DNA of 64,000 bases. Origin: an uncultured Arenicella sp. (GTDB lineage: Bacteria; Pseudomonadota; Gammaproteobacteria; Arenicellales; Arenicellaceae). The DNA lies in the NCBI GenBank assembly GCA_947499305.1, contig CANMNN010000014.1, forward strand, positions 39,657 through 103,656, in the 5' to 3' direction. Within the stretch, counting starts at the first letter, position 1; every line of letters starts with the position of its first letter. The notes below the pieces were generated by a model that did not search any database, was not told the origin of the DNA, and saw only the letters and a program-made list of their open reading frames with translations. A program made the position numbers and the translations under genes. Of this stretch, positions 1 to 8,299 are shown in pieces.

Positions 1-312
1 GTTGAATACTTTTGGAGACACATTGATCCAACAGACCCTGACGGGCAGTTTTGCGACAAAGGTAGCTCCTACCGCTCAGCAATATTCTATGGTAACGATG
101 AGGAGCGAGTTATCGTTGAGGCTTCAATCGCCAACCTCAAAGTAAACAAACCGTTTGAGGCAGAGGTTGTAACCACTATTGCTGCGGTAAAACCGTTCTA
201 CAGCGCTGAGGACTACCATCAGGATTATTACAAAAAGAACCCCATAAGATACCGCTTGTACCGCAACGGCTGCGGGCGTGATCGACGTATCGCTCAGCTT
301 TGGGGTGAATAG
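1..312 (+). CDS. msrA: Peptide methionine sulfoxide reductase MsrA, C-terminal part
   Basis: The reading frame is open from the first base to a TAG at 310-312 and encodes the last 103 residues of MsrA; the N-terminal part with the catalytic GCFWC-type motif lies outside the window. The visible part begins VEYFWRHIDPTDPDGQFCDK and contains the family-typical SSYRSAIFY, the FxAEVVTTI segment and the YHQDYYKKNP block near the C-terminus. MsrA reduces methionine-S-sulfoxide in oxidised proteins and free Met-S-oxide using thioredoxin. The insertion DPDGQFCDKGSSYRS, rather than the more common short NxQGxDxGxQYRS, is seen in a subset of MsrA proteins. It is convergent with ttcA, 36 bases away. Confidence 0.9.
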   Translation, partial: VEYFWRHIDPTDPDGQFCDKGSSYRSAIFYGNDEERVIVEASIANLKVNKPFEAEVVTTIAAVKPFYSAEDYHQDYYKKNPIRYRLYRNGCGRDRRIAQLWGE

Positions 313-348
313 CTAAGAATTAGCGCACTTAGATCGGATGTTCGCGGC

Positions 349-1233
349 TTATTGGTCCAAATTTGCTTCTGATCGCTGAATCAGCATTTCCATTGGAGAC
401 TCATCGAATGCGATATCAAATTCAGTGAGTTCCGCTGCGCTATCGGCGCTTAGATCGGCAAAGTTAAACAAGCTAACATCAGTCAAGTGCGATGGCGTAA
501 TTCGTGACATAGACTTAAACACATTCATTACTCGACCAGGTTGTTGCTTATCCCAGTCGGCTAGCATTTGCTTGATCTTTTTGCGTTGCAAGTTTTCCTG
601 TGAACCACATAAATTGCACGGAATAATCGGGAACTCACGCACCTGTGCAAAACGTTCGATATCAGCTTCGCGGCAATAGGCCATAGGGCGAATCACCATA
701 TTTTTTTTATCATCGCTCAAGAGCTTAGGAGGCATGCTTTTCATGCGCCCTCCATGAAACATATTCAAGAACAGAGTTTCAACCATGTCATCTAGGTGGT
801 GCCCTAGGGCAATTTTTGTTGCTTTAAGCTCCCCCGCCGTCCGATACAAAATACCTCTACGCAAGCGCGAACACAGAGAACATGTTGTTTTGCCTTCGGG
901 AATCTTGTCGGTCACAATGCTATAGGTATCCTCCTCGATTATGCGATAGTCAACTCCGAGCTTATCAAGGTAGTTAGGCAAAACTTCTTCTGGAAAACCT
1001 GGTTGTTTTTGATCAAGATTAACCGCAATTAGATCGAATTTAATCGGCGCTCTTGCCTGCAGGCTCTGCAATATATCGAGCATGGCATAACTGTCTTTAC
1101 CGCCTGAAACACACACCATCACTCGATCCCCCTCTTCAATCATGTTGAAGTCAGCAATCGCCTGTCCTACATTTCTTTGAAGGCGCTTAGCGAGCTTGTT
1201 ATTACTATAATCTTGTTTGCGGGAGTCGCTCAT
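349..1233 (-). CDS. ttcA: tRNA 2-thiocytidine(32) synthetase TtcA
   Basis: A 294-residue PP-loop ATPase that thiolates cytidine 32 in certain tRNAs, using ATP and a sulfur carried by an iron-sulfur cluster. The PP-loop SGGKDS is at residues 43-48. The Fe-S cysteines are the CxxC at 118/121 (TTCSLC) and the pair at 206/209 (IPCNLCGS), as expected for TtcA and not for the related TilS or ThiI. The length matches the family (about 300). The gene is divergent from phoB, with about 200 bases between them. Start ATG chosen at 1233; [10 protein letters not shown] is a plausible N-terminus. Confidence 0.95.
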   Translation of the reverse strand: MSDSRKQDYSNNKLAKRLQRNVGQAIADFNMIEEGDRVMVCVSGGKDSYAMLDILQSLQARAPIKFDLIAVNLDQKQPGFPEEVLPNYLDKLGVDYRIIEEDTYSIVTDKIPEGKTTCSLCSRLRRGILYRTAGELKATKIALGHHLDDMVETLFLNMFHGGRMKSMPPKLLSDDKKNMVIRPMAYCREADIERFAQVREFPIIPCNLCGSQENLQRKKIKQMLADWDKQQPGRVMNVFKSMSRITPSHLTDVSLFNFADLSADSAAELTEFDIAFDESPMEMLIQRSEANLDQ

Positions 1234-1355
1234 GGAGTCACATCGGCTGATCTTGGATTGCTGCGCATTCTACGCCACTCAGGCTCTTATTTTAAGCCGC
1301 GGTTTAACAAAAAATAAATCTCAGCTCATAAGAGTTTATGCAAGCTTGCGAGTCA

Positions 1356-1373
1356 TTGTCACGAGCCTGTAAT
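1356..1373 (+). promoter_or_regulatory. Pho box upstream of phoB
   Basis: TTGTCAC-GAGC-CTGTAAT, two 7-base half-sites with 11-base phasing, matches the PhoB consensus (CTGTCAT, 4 bases, CTGTCAT) at 11 of 14 half-site positions. A -10-like TAATAT lies at 1386-1391, the distance expected when a Pho box replaces the -35. It implies that phoBR is autoregulated. Seen by eye; not scored with a matrix. Confidence 0.6.
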
Positions 1374-1439
1374 ATAAGCTCTATGTAATATATCGCTTGG
1401 TACTACCCTAATACATCATCTTTAACTACGGAAACCTCT

Positions 1440-2132
1440 GTGAGCGCACATATACTAATTGTTGATGACGAAGCTGCCATTCGCGACATGGTTCGCATGG
1501 CTCTCGAAATAGAAGGCTACCAAGTCTCTGATGCGAGCAACGCCCATCAAGCCTTAAAACTCTTGGAACAAAATGACATTGACCTCATGCTACTCGATTG
1601 GATGATGCCGGGAGTATCCGGCATTGATTTTGCTAGCCGCATTCGTCGAGAAGGCAATCATCAAGTTGGTATTATCATGGTGACAGCTAAGGATGATGAA
1701 AACGACTTAATCAGAGGCCTGGATGTTGGTGCCGACGACTACATCAGAAAGCCCTTTTCAACCAAGGAATTGATATCGCGCATGAATGCGGTATTGCGGC
1801 GACTATCGAATGACAGCAGTGCGAACGATGTTGTAAGTGCTGGCAAGATCACTATTGACACCAATCAACATCGAGTGCTCATAGACTCTAAAAACGTTGA
1901 CTTAAGCCCGACCGAATTTCGACTATTACACTTTTTGTTATCTCACCCAGATCGCGTATTTGGGCGCGACCAATTATTAGATAACGTCTGGGGCGACCAA
2001 GTTTATGTTGAAGATCGAACCGTAGACGTGCATATTCGTCGTTTGCGTAAGGTTTTAAAGCCATACGAATGCGATGAATATATTAATACGGTACGCGGCG
2101 TAGGATACCGGTTCTCCTTACAGCCGACTTAG
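1440..2132 (+). CDS. phoB: Phosphate regulon response regulator PhoB
   Basis: A 230-residue OmpR/PhoB-class regulator that binds Pho boxes when phosphorylated by PhoR. The receiver domain spans about residues 3-118, with acidic pocket D9/D10, phospho-acceptor D53 (LLDWMMPG), and K in IRKPF. A winged-helix DNA-binding domain follows, with the LSPTEFRLLHFL start and the VEDRTVDVHIRRLRK recognition region ending VRGVGYRF. The start codon is GTG at 1440; no better ATG fits the MSAHILIVDDE beginning. It is followed 33 bases later by phoR, and preceded by a candidate Pho box at 1356-1373. Confidence 0.96.
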   Translation: MSAHILIVDDEAAIRDMVRMALEIEGYQVSDASNAHQALKLLEQNDIDLMLLDWMMPGVSGIDFASRIRREGNHQVGIIMVTAKDDENDLIRGLDVGADDYIRKPFSTKELISRMNAVLRRLSNDSSANDVVSAGKITIDTNQHRVLIDSKNVDLSPTEFRLLHFLLSHPDRVFGRDQLLDNVWGDQVYVEDRTVDVHIRRLRKVLKPYECDEYINTVRGVGYRFSLQPT

Positions 2133-2165
2133 GCGATACCCTCGCCGCCAATTATTCGAAATACT

Positions 2166-3479
2166 ATGAAGCACGATATTTGGAAGTTTATAGCAATCAT
2201 ACTTGCCGCTGGGTTAATAGGCTTCATGTTAGGTCAAGCCCTGCTGGGCATGCTGCTTGCCTGTTTTGCAATTATCGCTTGGCAAATTTATCGTATTAAT
2301 TTGCTTTTCGAATGGATTGAAAACCCTCGCGGTAATCCGATGCCAGAGGTCAGTGGCCAGTTATACAACTTGTATCGCATAATTAGCCGCAACCGAAATA
2401 AGAATTTAAAGCGCAAACGTCAACTCTCGACTTACCTATCGCAGTTTCGAAAGGCGGTCAGCGCGATGCCTGATGCCATCGTGTTGATCGATGACAATGG
2501 CAAAATCGAATGGGCAAATAAAAATGCCGATAAAGTGCTCGGCATTCGTTGGCCAGAGGACAGCAATGTGCGTTTTAGCGACCTAATACGCTACCCTGAG
2601 GTCGATCAATTATTGCGTCAAACAACATCAAAAGTTGAACCCGCCAAGCCCGGAGTAATCGTCACTTCGATAAGCAATAGTGACGCAACAATCAATTTTA
2701 AGTGCGTGCGTTATACCAATAAAACGCGCATGGTCATCGCTCGCGATGTCAGCCGACTAGTGCAAATAAATCAAATGCACTCAGATTTTGTGGCAAACGT
2801 GTCACATGAGTTAAAAACGCCGCTAACTGTACTAAAAGGCTATGTCGAGATTTTGCGAGATAACGCAGAATTGCCCGATAAGTTCACACGACCGCTTTCG
2901 CAAATGCAGTTGCAAACTGTGCGCATGGAATTAATTGTCGGCGACCTACTCTACTTAGCCAGGCTAGAAGACTCCGATAGCATTAAGCCACATGAGCCAG
3001 TCAACGTCACCAGCGTTGTCAGCACCATCGTAGAAGCAGTCGGACCACTGATTGAGGAAAAACATCATAAGCTCGAGCTCGACATTGATCACTCTCTTGA
3101 ACTTGTAGGGTCACAAACGGAGCTGCACAGTGCGTTTTCAAACTTGATCACCAATGCGATAAACTACACACCTGAAAACGGAGTGATAAATATTAAGTGG
3201 TATAACGGCCCTGATGGCGCGATATTTTCTGTAAAAGACAACGGCTTAGGGATAGCGCCGCAGCACATCAATCGGCTCACTCAGCGCTTTTATCGCGTAG
3301 ACGCCGACCGTTCACGAGACGGAGGAGGCACGGGTTTAGGCTTAGCGATTGTTAAACACGTGCTGCAACGTCATATGGCTGAATTGAAAATCAGCAGTGA
3401 AGAAGGCGAAGGCAGTAGCTTCGCCTGTATCTTTCCTGCAGCCGAATCTGATCAACTAAACACGCTTGAGCAAGGCTAG
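2166..3479 (+). CDS. phoR: Phosphate regulon sensor histidine kinase PhoR
   Basis: A 437-residue membrane kinase. Two hydrophobic segments at about residues 6-44 form the short membrane anchor; PhoR lacks a periplasmic sensor and reads the Pst transporter through PhoU. A PAS domain (about 95-205, SAMPDAIVLIDDNGKIEWAN) is followed by HisKA with H214 in VSHELKTPLT, and an HATPase domain with N box LITNAINYT, G1 DNGLGI and G2 GGGTGLGLAIV. It phosphorylates PhoB under phosphate starvation and dephosphorylates it in excess. It forms an operon with phoB. A hairpin overlaps its stop codon. Confidence 0.95.
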   Translation: MKHDIWKFIAIILAAGLIGFMLGQALLGMLLACFAIIAWQIYRINLLFEWIENPRGNPMPEVSGQLYNLYRIISRNRNKNLKRKRQLSTYLSQFRKAVSAMPDAIVLIDDNGKIEWANKNADKVLGIRWPEDSNVRFSDLIRYPEVDQLLRQTTSKVEPAKPGVIVTSISNSDATINFKCVRYTNKTRMVIARDVSRLVQINQMHSDFVANVSHELKTPLTVLKGYVEILRDNAELPDKFTRPLSQMQLQTVRMELIVGDLLYLARLEDSDSIKPHEPVNVTSVVSTIVEAVGPLIEEKHHKLELDIDHSLELVGSQTELHSAFSNLITNAINYTPENGVINIKWYNGPDGAIFSVKDNGLGIAPQHINRLTQRFYRVDADRSRDGGGTGLGLAIVKHVLQRHMAELKISSEEGEGSSFACIFPAAESDQLNTLEQG

Positions 3480-3493
3480 GGCCAAGCTCAAGC
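3464..3493. terminator. Hairpin between convergent phoR and nuclease gene
   Basis: GCTTGAGC at 3464-3471 pairs with GCTCAAGC at 3486-3493, across the phoR stop codon. There is no strong T tract on either side, so termination is only possible, not established. Confidence 0.3.
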
Positions 3494-3497
3494 AAAA

Positions 3498-5192
3498 TTA
3501 CAAATGCAGTTTGGCGATAACGTAAGCGTGATCGCTTGGTTTATCGCTTTGCTCACCCGGAATAACACCAATTAACTCGTTTCCATGAATAATCTCGTAT
3601 TCGGCTCGCGCACTATCAGACGATGAATTAGCGCTCAAGTCTGGTGACACAATCCCATGCATCAATACTTGCAACTTGCCTCGATGACAATAATCATAGC
3701 GCTCAGTATCCTTAAGACGCATCACCAAGTTTTCAGCACCGTCACTAGTTAACACCTCTAAGGGCTTACTGAACTCTGCGTCATTGAAATCACCGGTGAT
3801 GTAGTAAGAACTTCCCTTGGAGTAAGCTTTACGCGCGGCCTTATGAATAGAATGAGCTTGCTCAATACGCACCCCTAGTTTGCCATCTAAACCAGCATCA
3901 ACGGATGCGAATATGCTCTCTTGATGGCGTTTAGAGGCTAAGTGTACATTGATCACGGTTAGCCTTTTTTGCGACGCTTTTTCAATAAAATCACAAACAA
4001 GTGGTTTGCGCGAGTCATCAAACGCCCAGTTGCCTTTGCCAACGACATGTAATGAATCTCGATCAACATCAACGCGCTGGGGGTTATACAAAAAGCCGTT
4101 ACGAATATTGCCACCAGGCTGCCCGCCATCGGCGTTTAATTCTGGCGGCACATCAATCCACTGATATTCAATACCGCTTAATTGCTTAATCGTGAGTATC
4201 AGCAATCGATAGGTTTCATCTGCGTCAACCTCGTCACTCAGCTCAGCGCCGTCATTATCTTGAATCTCCTGCAGTGCAACAATGTCAGGTAAATTAGCTT
4301 GCAAAGCGACCGCTTGCGCAAGGGTATGAAAGCGCCCTTCTCCCCAATCATCGTCAACGTCCTGCCTTGGGTTCTTAACGCGTACTGGAGCTTCTACATT
4401 AGGATCAAGATTAAAACAGTTTAGGGTCATAACCGTCAATGCCGACTCCTCTGGAAAGAGGCTCGATTTAGTAAGCGACACATAACTTTCTTCAAGCTCG
4501 AACGGGTCGCTGACCGAGATCTGATACGAATCCACCCGATAGTTTAACGGGCCTTGAATACCACTTGTTAATCGCGCACCAACGTTAAGCCTCTGCGCAT
4601 GGTTATAGTTAGTAACTCGAAAGCCTGGCAGCCATCGCAAATGATTTTTCTCGTCGCCGATAAAGCCCCCAATGTCGGTTCTAGGCGCACTAGTATCCTT
4701 CTCAGGATGATCCAGTGCTAATACGTAGTCGCCATATTTATTGCTCGGTGCAACAAAAGTCTGCCCTGGTTCGATGGCCACCAGCATAGCTTCCAAACTA
4801 TTGAGTACTTTTGCTAACTCAGAGGCCTTGCTTGGCAAAAAATCATTGGTGAACACAATCGGCTCAACTCCGCCGGCATCGGTGTTTTTCACTTCGGCGG
4901 ACTCAAATTGTAATTGAGTTATCGGCTTGGCCGTTTCATGTTTGATGTAATCAGTGCAAGTACCTTTAACAAGGAGCTCGGCACCTTTGTTGGGAAGCCA
5001 TTCTCGACTATATACAAAAATCGCGTCGGAGCCTTGACCATCCCACTTTTTATTTGGTGTCTGGAGAAAGAAACCGCGCCTCACCAGCCCGGTAACAACA
5101 CCTAAGGTAGTCACTTCTTGATCAGCGAATGGTGACTTAAGGCCATCGCCTTGAAGCTCGCGTATAGGAGTAATTGGCACAGTACATCTCAT
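3498..5192 (-). CDS. OB-fold plus endonuclease/exonuclease/phosphatase (EEP) nuclease
   Basis: A protein of about 564 residues. The N-terminal third resembles the OB-fold module of YhcR/ExeM-type nucleases (LGVVTGLVRRGFFLQTP, then a DAIFVYS strand and a LLVKGTCTDY strand). The C-terminal half is an EEP catalytic domain with TLNCFNLD, the metal-binding Glu in VALQEIQDN, VHLASK, the TGDFND motif and the final SDHAYV. The family cleaves DNA or RNA and is often secreted, but no signal peptide is visible here. The frame extends upstream to a TTG at 5231, but that codon lies inside the phoU terminator stem, so I place the start at the ATG at 5192. It sits between phoR and phoU, suggesting but not proving a role in phosphate metabolism. 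Confidence 0.75.
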   Translation of the reverse strand: MRCTVPITPIRELQGDGLKSPFADQEVTTLGVVTGLVRRGFFLQTPNKKWDGQGSDAIFVYSREWLPNKGAELLVKGTCTDYIKHETAKPITQLQFESAEVKNTDAGGVEPIVFTNDFLPSKASELAKVLNSLEAMLVAIEPGQTFVAPSNKYGDYVLALDHPEKDTSAPRTDIGGFIGDEKNHLRWLPGFRVTNYNHAQRLNVGARLTSGIQGPLNYRVDSYQISVSDPFELEESYVSLTKSSLFPEESALTVMTLNCFNLDPNVEAPVRVKNPRQDVDDDWGEGRFHTLAQAVALQANLPDIVALQEIQDNDGAELSDEVDADETYRLLILTIKQLSGIEYQWIDVPPELNADGGQPGGNIRNGFLYNPQRVDVDRDSLHVVGKGNWAFDDSRKPLVCDFIEKASQKRLTVINVHLASKRHQESIFASVDAGLDGKLGVRIEQAHSIHKAARKAYSKGSSYYITGDFNDAEFSKPLEVLTSDGAENLVMRLKDTERYDYCHRGKLQVLMHGIVSPDLSANSSSDSARAEYEIIHGNELIGVIPGEQSDKPSDHAYVIAKLHL

Positions 5193-5221
5193 TACGGTTA
5201 AGGTGCATTGAGTATAACTAA

Positions 5222-5255
5222 AAATGGCCAATCAACGAGTGTCGATTGGCCATTT
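5222..5255 (-). terminator. Rho-independent terminator of the pst-phoU operon
   Basis: A perfect 12-base inverted repeat (5222-5233 with 5244-5255; core AATGGCCAATC/GATTGGCCATT, loop of 10). On the minus strand it is followed by TTTTAGTT. It lies 41 bases beyond the phoU stop and includes the spurious upstream TTG start of the nuclease frame. Confidence 0.8.
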
Positions 5256-5295
5256 GTATACCGTCAACATTCATTAGGAATGTTGCAGAGAACAG

Positions 5296-6009
5296 TTACG
5301 CAAGTTGCTCATCAATTTCTTCAATATCAGAGTGGCGCACATCTTGTCCTTCAACAAGATAGATCACATTTTCACAAATATTAATGCAATGATCTCCGAT
5401 CCGCTCTAACGAGCGAGCCGCCCACATAACATCCAACGCGTCGGAGATATTATCGGGGTCTTTTTTCATATAATCCACTAATCGCACTACAACGCGAGAA
5501 TACTCTTCGTCTATCTCTTGGTCTTTACGCATGTTCTTGACAGCGTTTCGTGTTTGCATACGAGCGTAAGTGTTCAGGGTAGCATTCAAAAGCTCCTTCA
5601 CGTGCTCACCAAGCGACAACAAGCCTTTAAACGCTTTTACAGAGGCATCATTGTCAAACGCGTGGCGAATCATGCGCGCTACTCTTTCAGCTTCATCACC
5701 GATACGCTCTAAATCACGCACAGACTTGGTGGTAGCGATAATCATCCGCAAATCGCCAGCGGCAGGCTGCCGCTTAGCCAAAATCTGCGTGCATTCTTCA
5801 TCGATTTCCATTTCAAGCGCGTTTACTTTGCGATCAAGCTTTTCAATATCAATGATCGACTCTGCATCACCGTCTCTTAATGCTTCTAGAGTCTTGTCTA
5901 ACTGTGACTCAACAAGGCCACCCATCTTTAATACACGCGAGCGAATCTCGTCTAGCTCAAGATCGAACTGGCGCGAAATATGCCCACCAATCATTACTTC
6001 TTCGTTCAT
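5296..6009 (-). CDS. phoU: Phosphate signalling regulator PhoU
   Basis: A 237-residue all-helical protein made of two repeated three-helix bundles (about residues 15-115 and 120-220). Each has the acidic metal-binding motif: ERIGDEAERVAR in the first and ERIGDHCINICENV in the second. PhoU links the PstSCAB transporter to PhoR and keeps the regulon off when phosphate is plentiful. It is the last gene of pstSCAB-phoU, 44 bases after pstB, and ends at a strong terminator. Confidence 0.96.
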   Translation of the reverse strand: MNEEVMIGGHISRQFDLELDEIRSRVLKMGGLVESQLDKTLEALRDGDAESIIDIEKLDRKVNALEMEIDEECTQILAKRQPAAGDLRMIIATTKSVRDLERIGDEAERVARMIRHAFDNDASVKAFKGLLSLGEHVKELLNATLNTYARMQTRNAVKNMRKDQEIDEEYSRVVVRLVDYMKKDPDNISDALDVMWAARSLERIGDHCINICENVIYLVEGQDVRHSDIEEIDEQLA

Positions 6010-6053
6010 GATAACTCCTTTATTCTGTCGATTGTTCTTCTATTTTTAATAGT

Positions 6054-6899
6054 TTAACCAATACGGCCAGTAATATATTCTTCAGTTAATTGATGCTCAG
6101 GGTTAGTGAAAACCTGCGAGGTATCATTAACTTCAATCAGTTTGCCTAAGTGAAAATAGGCTGTGCGTTGAGATACGCGAGCGGCCTGTTGCATAGAGTG
6201 CGTCACGATACATATCGTAAAATTCTCACTTAACTCATGGATCAGTTCTTCCACCGTCGCGGTTGCTATTGGGTCAAGTGCTGAACAAGGTTCGTCCATC
6301 AAGATTACCTCGGGGTTCACCGCTATCGCACGTGCAATACATAAGCGCTGCTGCTGACCACCGGAAAGGCCTGTAGCGGGTTCATCTAAGCGATCTTTAA
6401 CTTCTTTCCACAAACCACAGCGAATCAAACTCACTTCAACCAATTCATCAAGCTGCACCTTGTTGTCGGTTAACCCATGAATACGTGCGCCATAGGCAAC
6501 GTTTTCATAAATCGACTTCGGAAACGGGTTTGGTTTCTGAAACACCATCCCAACTCTTGCACGAAGTTCGACTACGTCAATCTTCTTATCGTAAATATCT
6601 TGATCTTCGAGTAATAACTGCCCTTCTACTCGACAAATATCAATGGTGTCATTCATACGATTCAAACAACGCAAAAACGTAGATTTACCACACCCCGACG
6701 GCCCGATCATTGAGATCACTTGGTTCTTGCCAATATCTAAATTGACATCAAAAATGGCCTGCTTGGTGCCATAAAATACGTTCGCATTTCGCACGCGCAT
6801 TTTTGGGTCTTCTAATAGAGGAAGACCAGATGTTTGGTAAGTTTCTGTCACAATATCGACCAATGGTTGTTGTGCTGTATTCATAATAATTTGATTCAT
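6054..6899 (-). CDS. pstB: Phosphate ABC transporter ATP-binding protein PstB
   Basis: A 281-residue ABC ATPase. Walker A GPSGCGKS is at 66-73, signature LSGGQQQR at 178-185, Walker B ILMDEP ending at D202/E203, and the switch His in VTHSM. The N-terminal extension of about 35 residues is typical of many gammaproteobacterial PstB proteins. It energises phosphate import through PstC and PstA. The gene follows pstA by 59 bases and precedes phoU. Confidence 0.97.
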   Translation of the reverse strand: MNQIIMNTAQQPLVDIVTETYQTSGLPLLEDPKMRVRNANVFYGTKQAIFDVNLDIGKNQVISMIGPSGCGKSTFLRCLNRMNDTIDICRVEGQLLLEDQDIYDKKIDVVELRARVGMVFQKPNPFPKSIYENVAYGARIHGLTDNKVQLDELVEVSLIRCGLWKEVKDRLDEPATGLSGGQQQRLCIARAIAVNPEVILMDEPCSALDPIATATVEELIHELSENFTICIVTHSMQQAARVSQRTAYFHLGKLIEVNDTSQVFTNPEHQLTEEYITGRIG

Positions 6900-6958
6900 T
6901 CTTTCAGAAAATAGCAGTAGCTACAAACCTCAAGGGTTTTCTATCTCTTTGATTTAAG

Positions 6959-8299
6959 CTACCAGCGTCGCTCGAGTCTTTTACGTAGCCAAACCGCAAA
7001 GCTGTTCATACAAATCAAGAAGGTTAACAACACCATAATTGCAGCGGACGTTTTCTCGACAAACGCGCGCTCAGGGCTATCAGACCATAGAAAAATTTGT
7101 ACCGGCAATACCGTTGCTGGGTCGGTTATTCCAGCGGGAGTATCAACAATAAATGCGACCATACCAATCATTAGCAAGGGTGCTGTTTCACCTAATGCTT
7201 GGGCCATACCGATAATGGTACCGGTCAACATCCCAGGCATCGCCAACGGCAACACATGATGTAGAACCGTCTGCATTTTTGACGCGCCCATACCAAGTGC
7301 CGCTTCACGAATGGAAGGCGGCACTGCCTTGATAGCCGCTCGACTCGAGATAATGATGGTCGGTAAGGTCATTAGTGTGAGCACAAAACCACCGACTAGG
7401 GGCACTGAACGTGGCAAGCCAAAGAAGTTTATAAAAATCGCCAATCCTAATAACCCAAAGATTACCGACGGAACGGCAGCAAGGTTATTGATATTGACTT
7501 CGATAAAATCGGTGATCTTGTTTTTAGGGGCGAACTCTTCCAGATAAATTGCAGTCGCAACAGCAATTGGAAATGACAACACCAAGGTTACAAGCAAGGT
7601 CAAAATAGAGCCTACAATCGCACCCTTAATACCTGCTAACTCTGGCTCTCGAGAGTCTGAGTTAGTGAACAAAATTGTATTGAATTTCTTAGTTACCGCG
7701 CCAGACTTAGCTAGGGAGTCAACTATTCCCTCTTGCATTTCGCTCAAACGAGTAATCTTGTCTTCTTCCGCTAGATCACGTCCGTAACTATGTTTGTAAT
7801 AAGTATCAAAGTCGTCATCAGCGATCATGGAGATCGATTGTGTCGAGCCCAAAATAGATGGGTCTGCGATAACCATGTCACGCAATATCAATGGCATGTC
7901 GCTGGTAAACAAAGCGTATAACTCACGCTTTTCTTTACGCCCAGTTATCTCGGGATACTTTTCGCGGAGCTGCCTTTTGAAAAACGACCCAAAACTAGCG
8001 GCCTTTATCTCTTTCTCGGTGCTTTGAGGTGTCAGACCAAGTCTTTCTTGATCGAAGGTTATCTCCATTTCAACGTAGGTTTGGGTGAACGCCCCTGCCC
8101 CTTTGCTAATAATGTCGGTAAACAAAAATAGTACACAGGCGATACCGAAGGCAATTGAAATACGCCCAGCCCACTGAAAACGCTTTTCGGCCTTATTACG
8201 CTTCTTTAGAGCAGCCGCACGTTTCTCAGCCAATATTGCGCGATCTTGAAACACGGCGTCTACCGAATTCTTACTATCGGTTTTAGATTGATTAGTCAT
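6959..8299 (-). CDS. pstA: Phosphate ABC transporter permease PstA (long form)
   Basis: A permease of about 446 residues. The first membrane segment is near residues 45-65. A hydrophilic stretch of about 150 residues follows (with KRQLREKYPEITG and SDSREPELAG), then the conserved permease core with EEFAPKN, VPSVIFGLLGLAIF, the EAALGMGASKMQTVLHHVLP coupling loop and GIAQALGETAPLL. The extra periplasmic stretch makes it about 150 residues longer than E. coli PstA. I prefer the ATG at 8299, which overlaps the pstC stop (ATGACTAA), to the GTG at 8308. Overlap implies translational coupling with pstC. Confidence 0.93.
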   Translation of the reverse strand: MTNQSKTDSKNSVDAVFQDRAILAEKRAAALKKRNKAEKRFQWAGRISIAFGIACVLFLFTDIISKGAGAFTQTYVEMEITFDQERLGLTPQSTEKEIKAASFGSFFKRQLREKYPEITGRKEKRELYALFTSDMPLILRDMVIADPSILGSTQSISMIADDDFDTYYKHSYGRDLAEEDKITRLSEMQEGIVDSLAKSGAVTKKFNTILFTNSDSREPELAGIKGAIVGSILTLLVTLVLSFPIAVATAIYLEEFAPKNKITDFIEVNINNLAAVPSVIFGLLGLAIFINFFGLPRSVPLVGGFVLTLMTLPTIIISSRAAIKAVPPSIREAALGMGASKMQTVLHHVLPLAMPGMLTGTIIGMAQALGETAPLLMIGMVAFIVDTPAGITDPATVLPVQIFLWSDSPERAFVEKTSAAIMVLLTFLICMNSFAVWLRKRLERRW

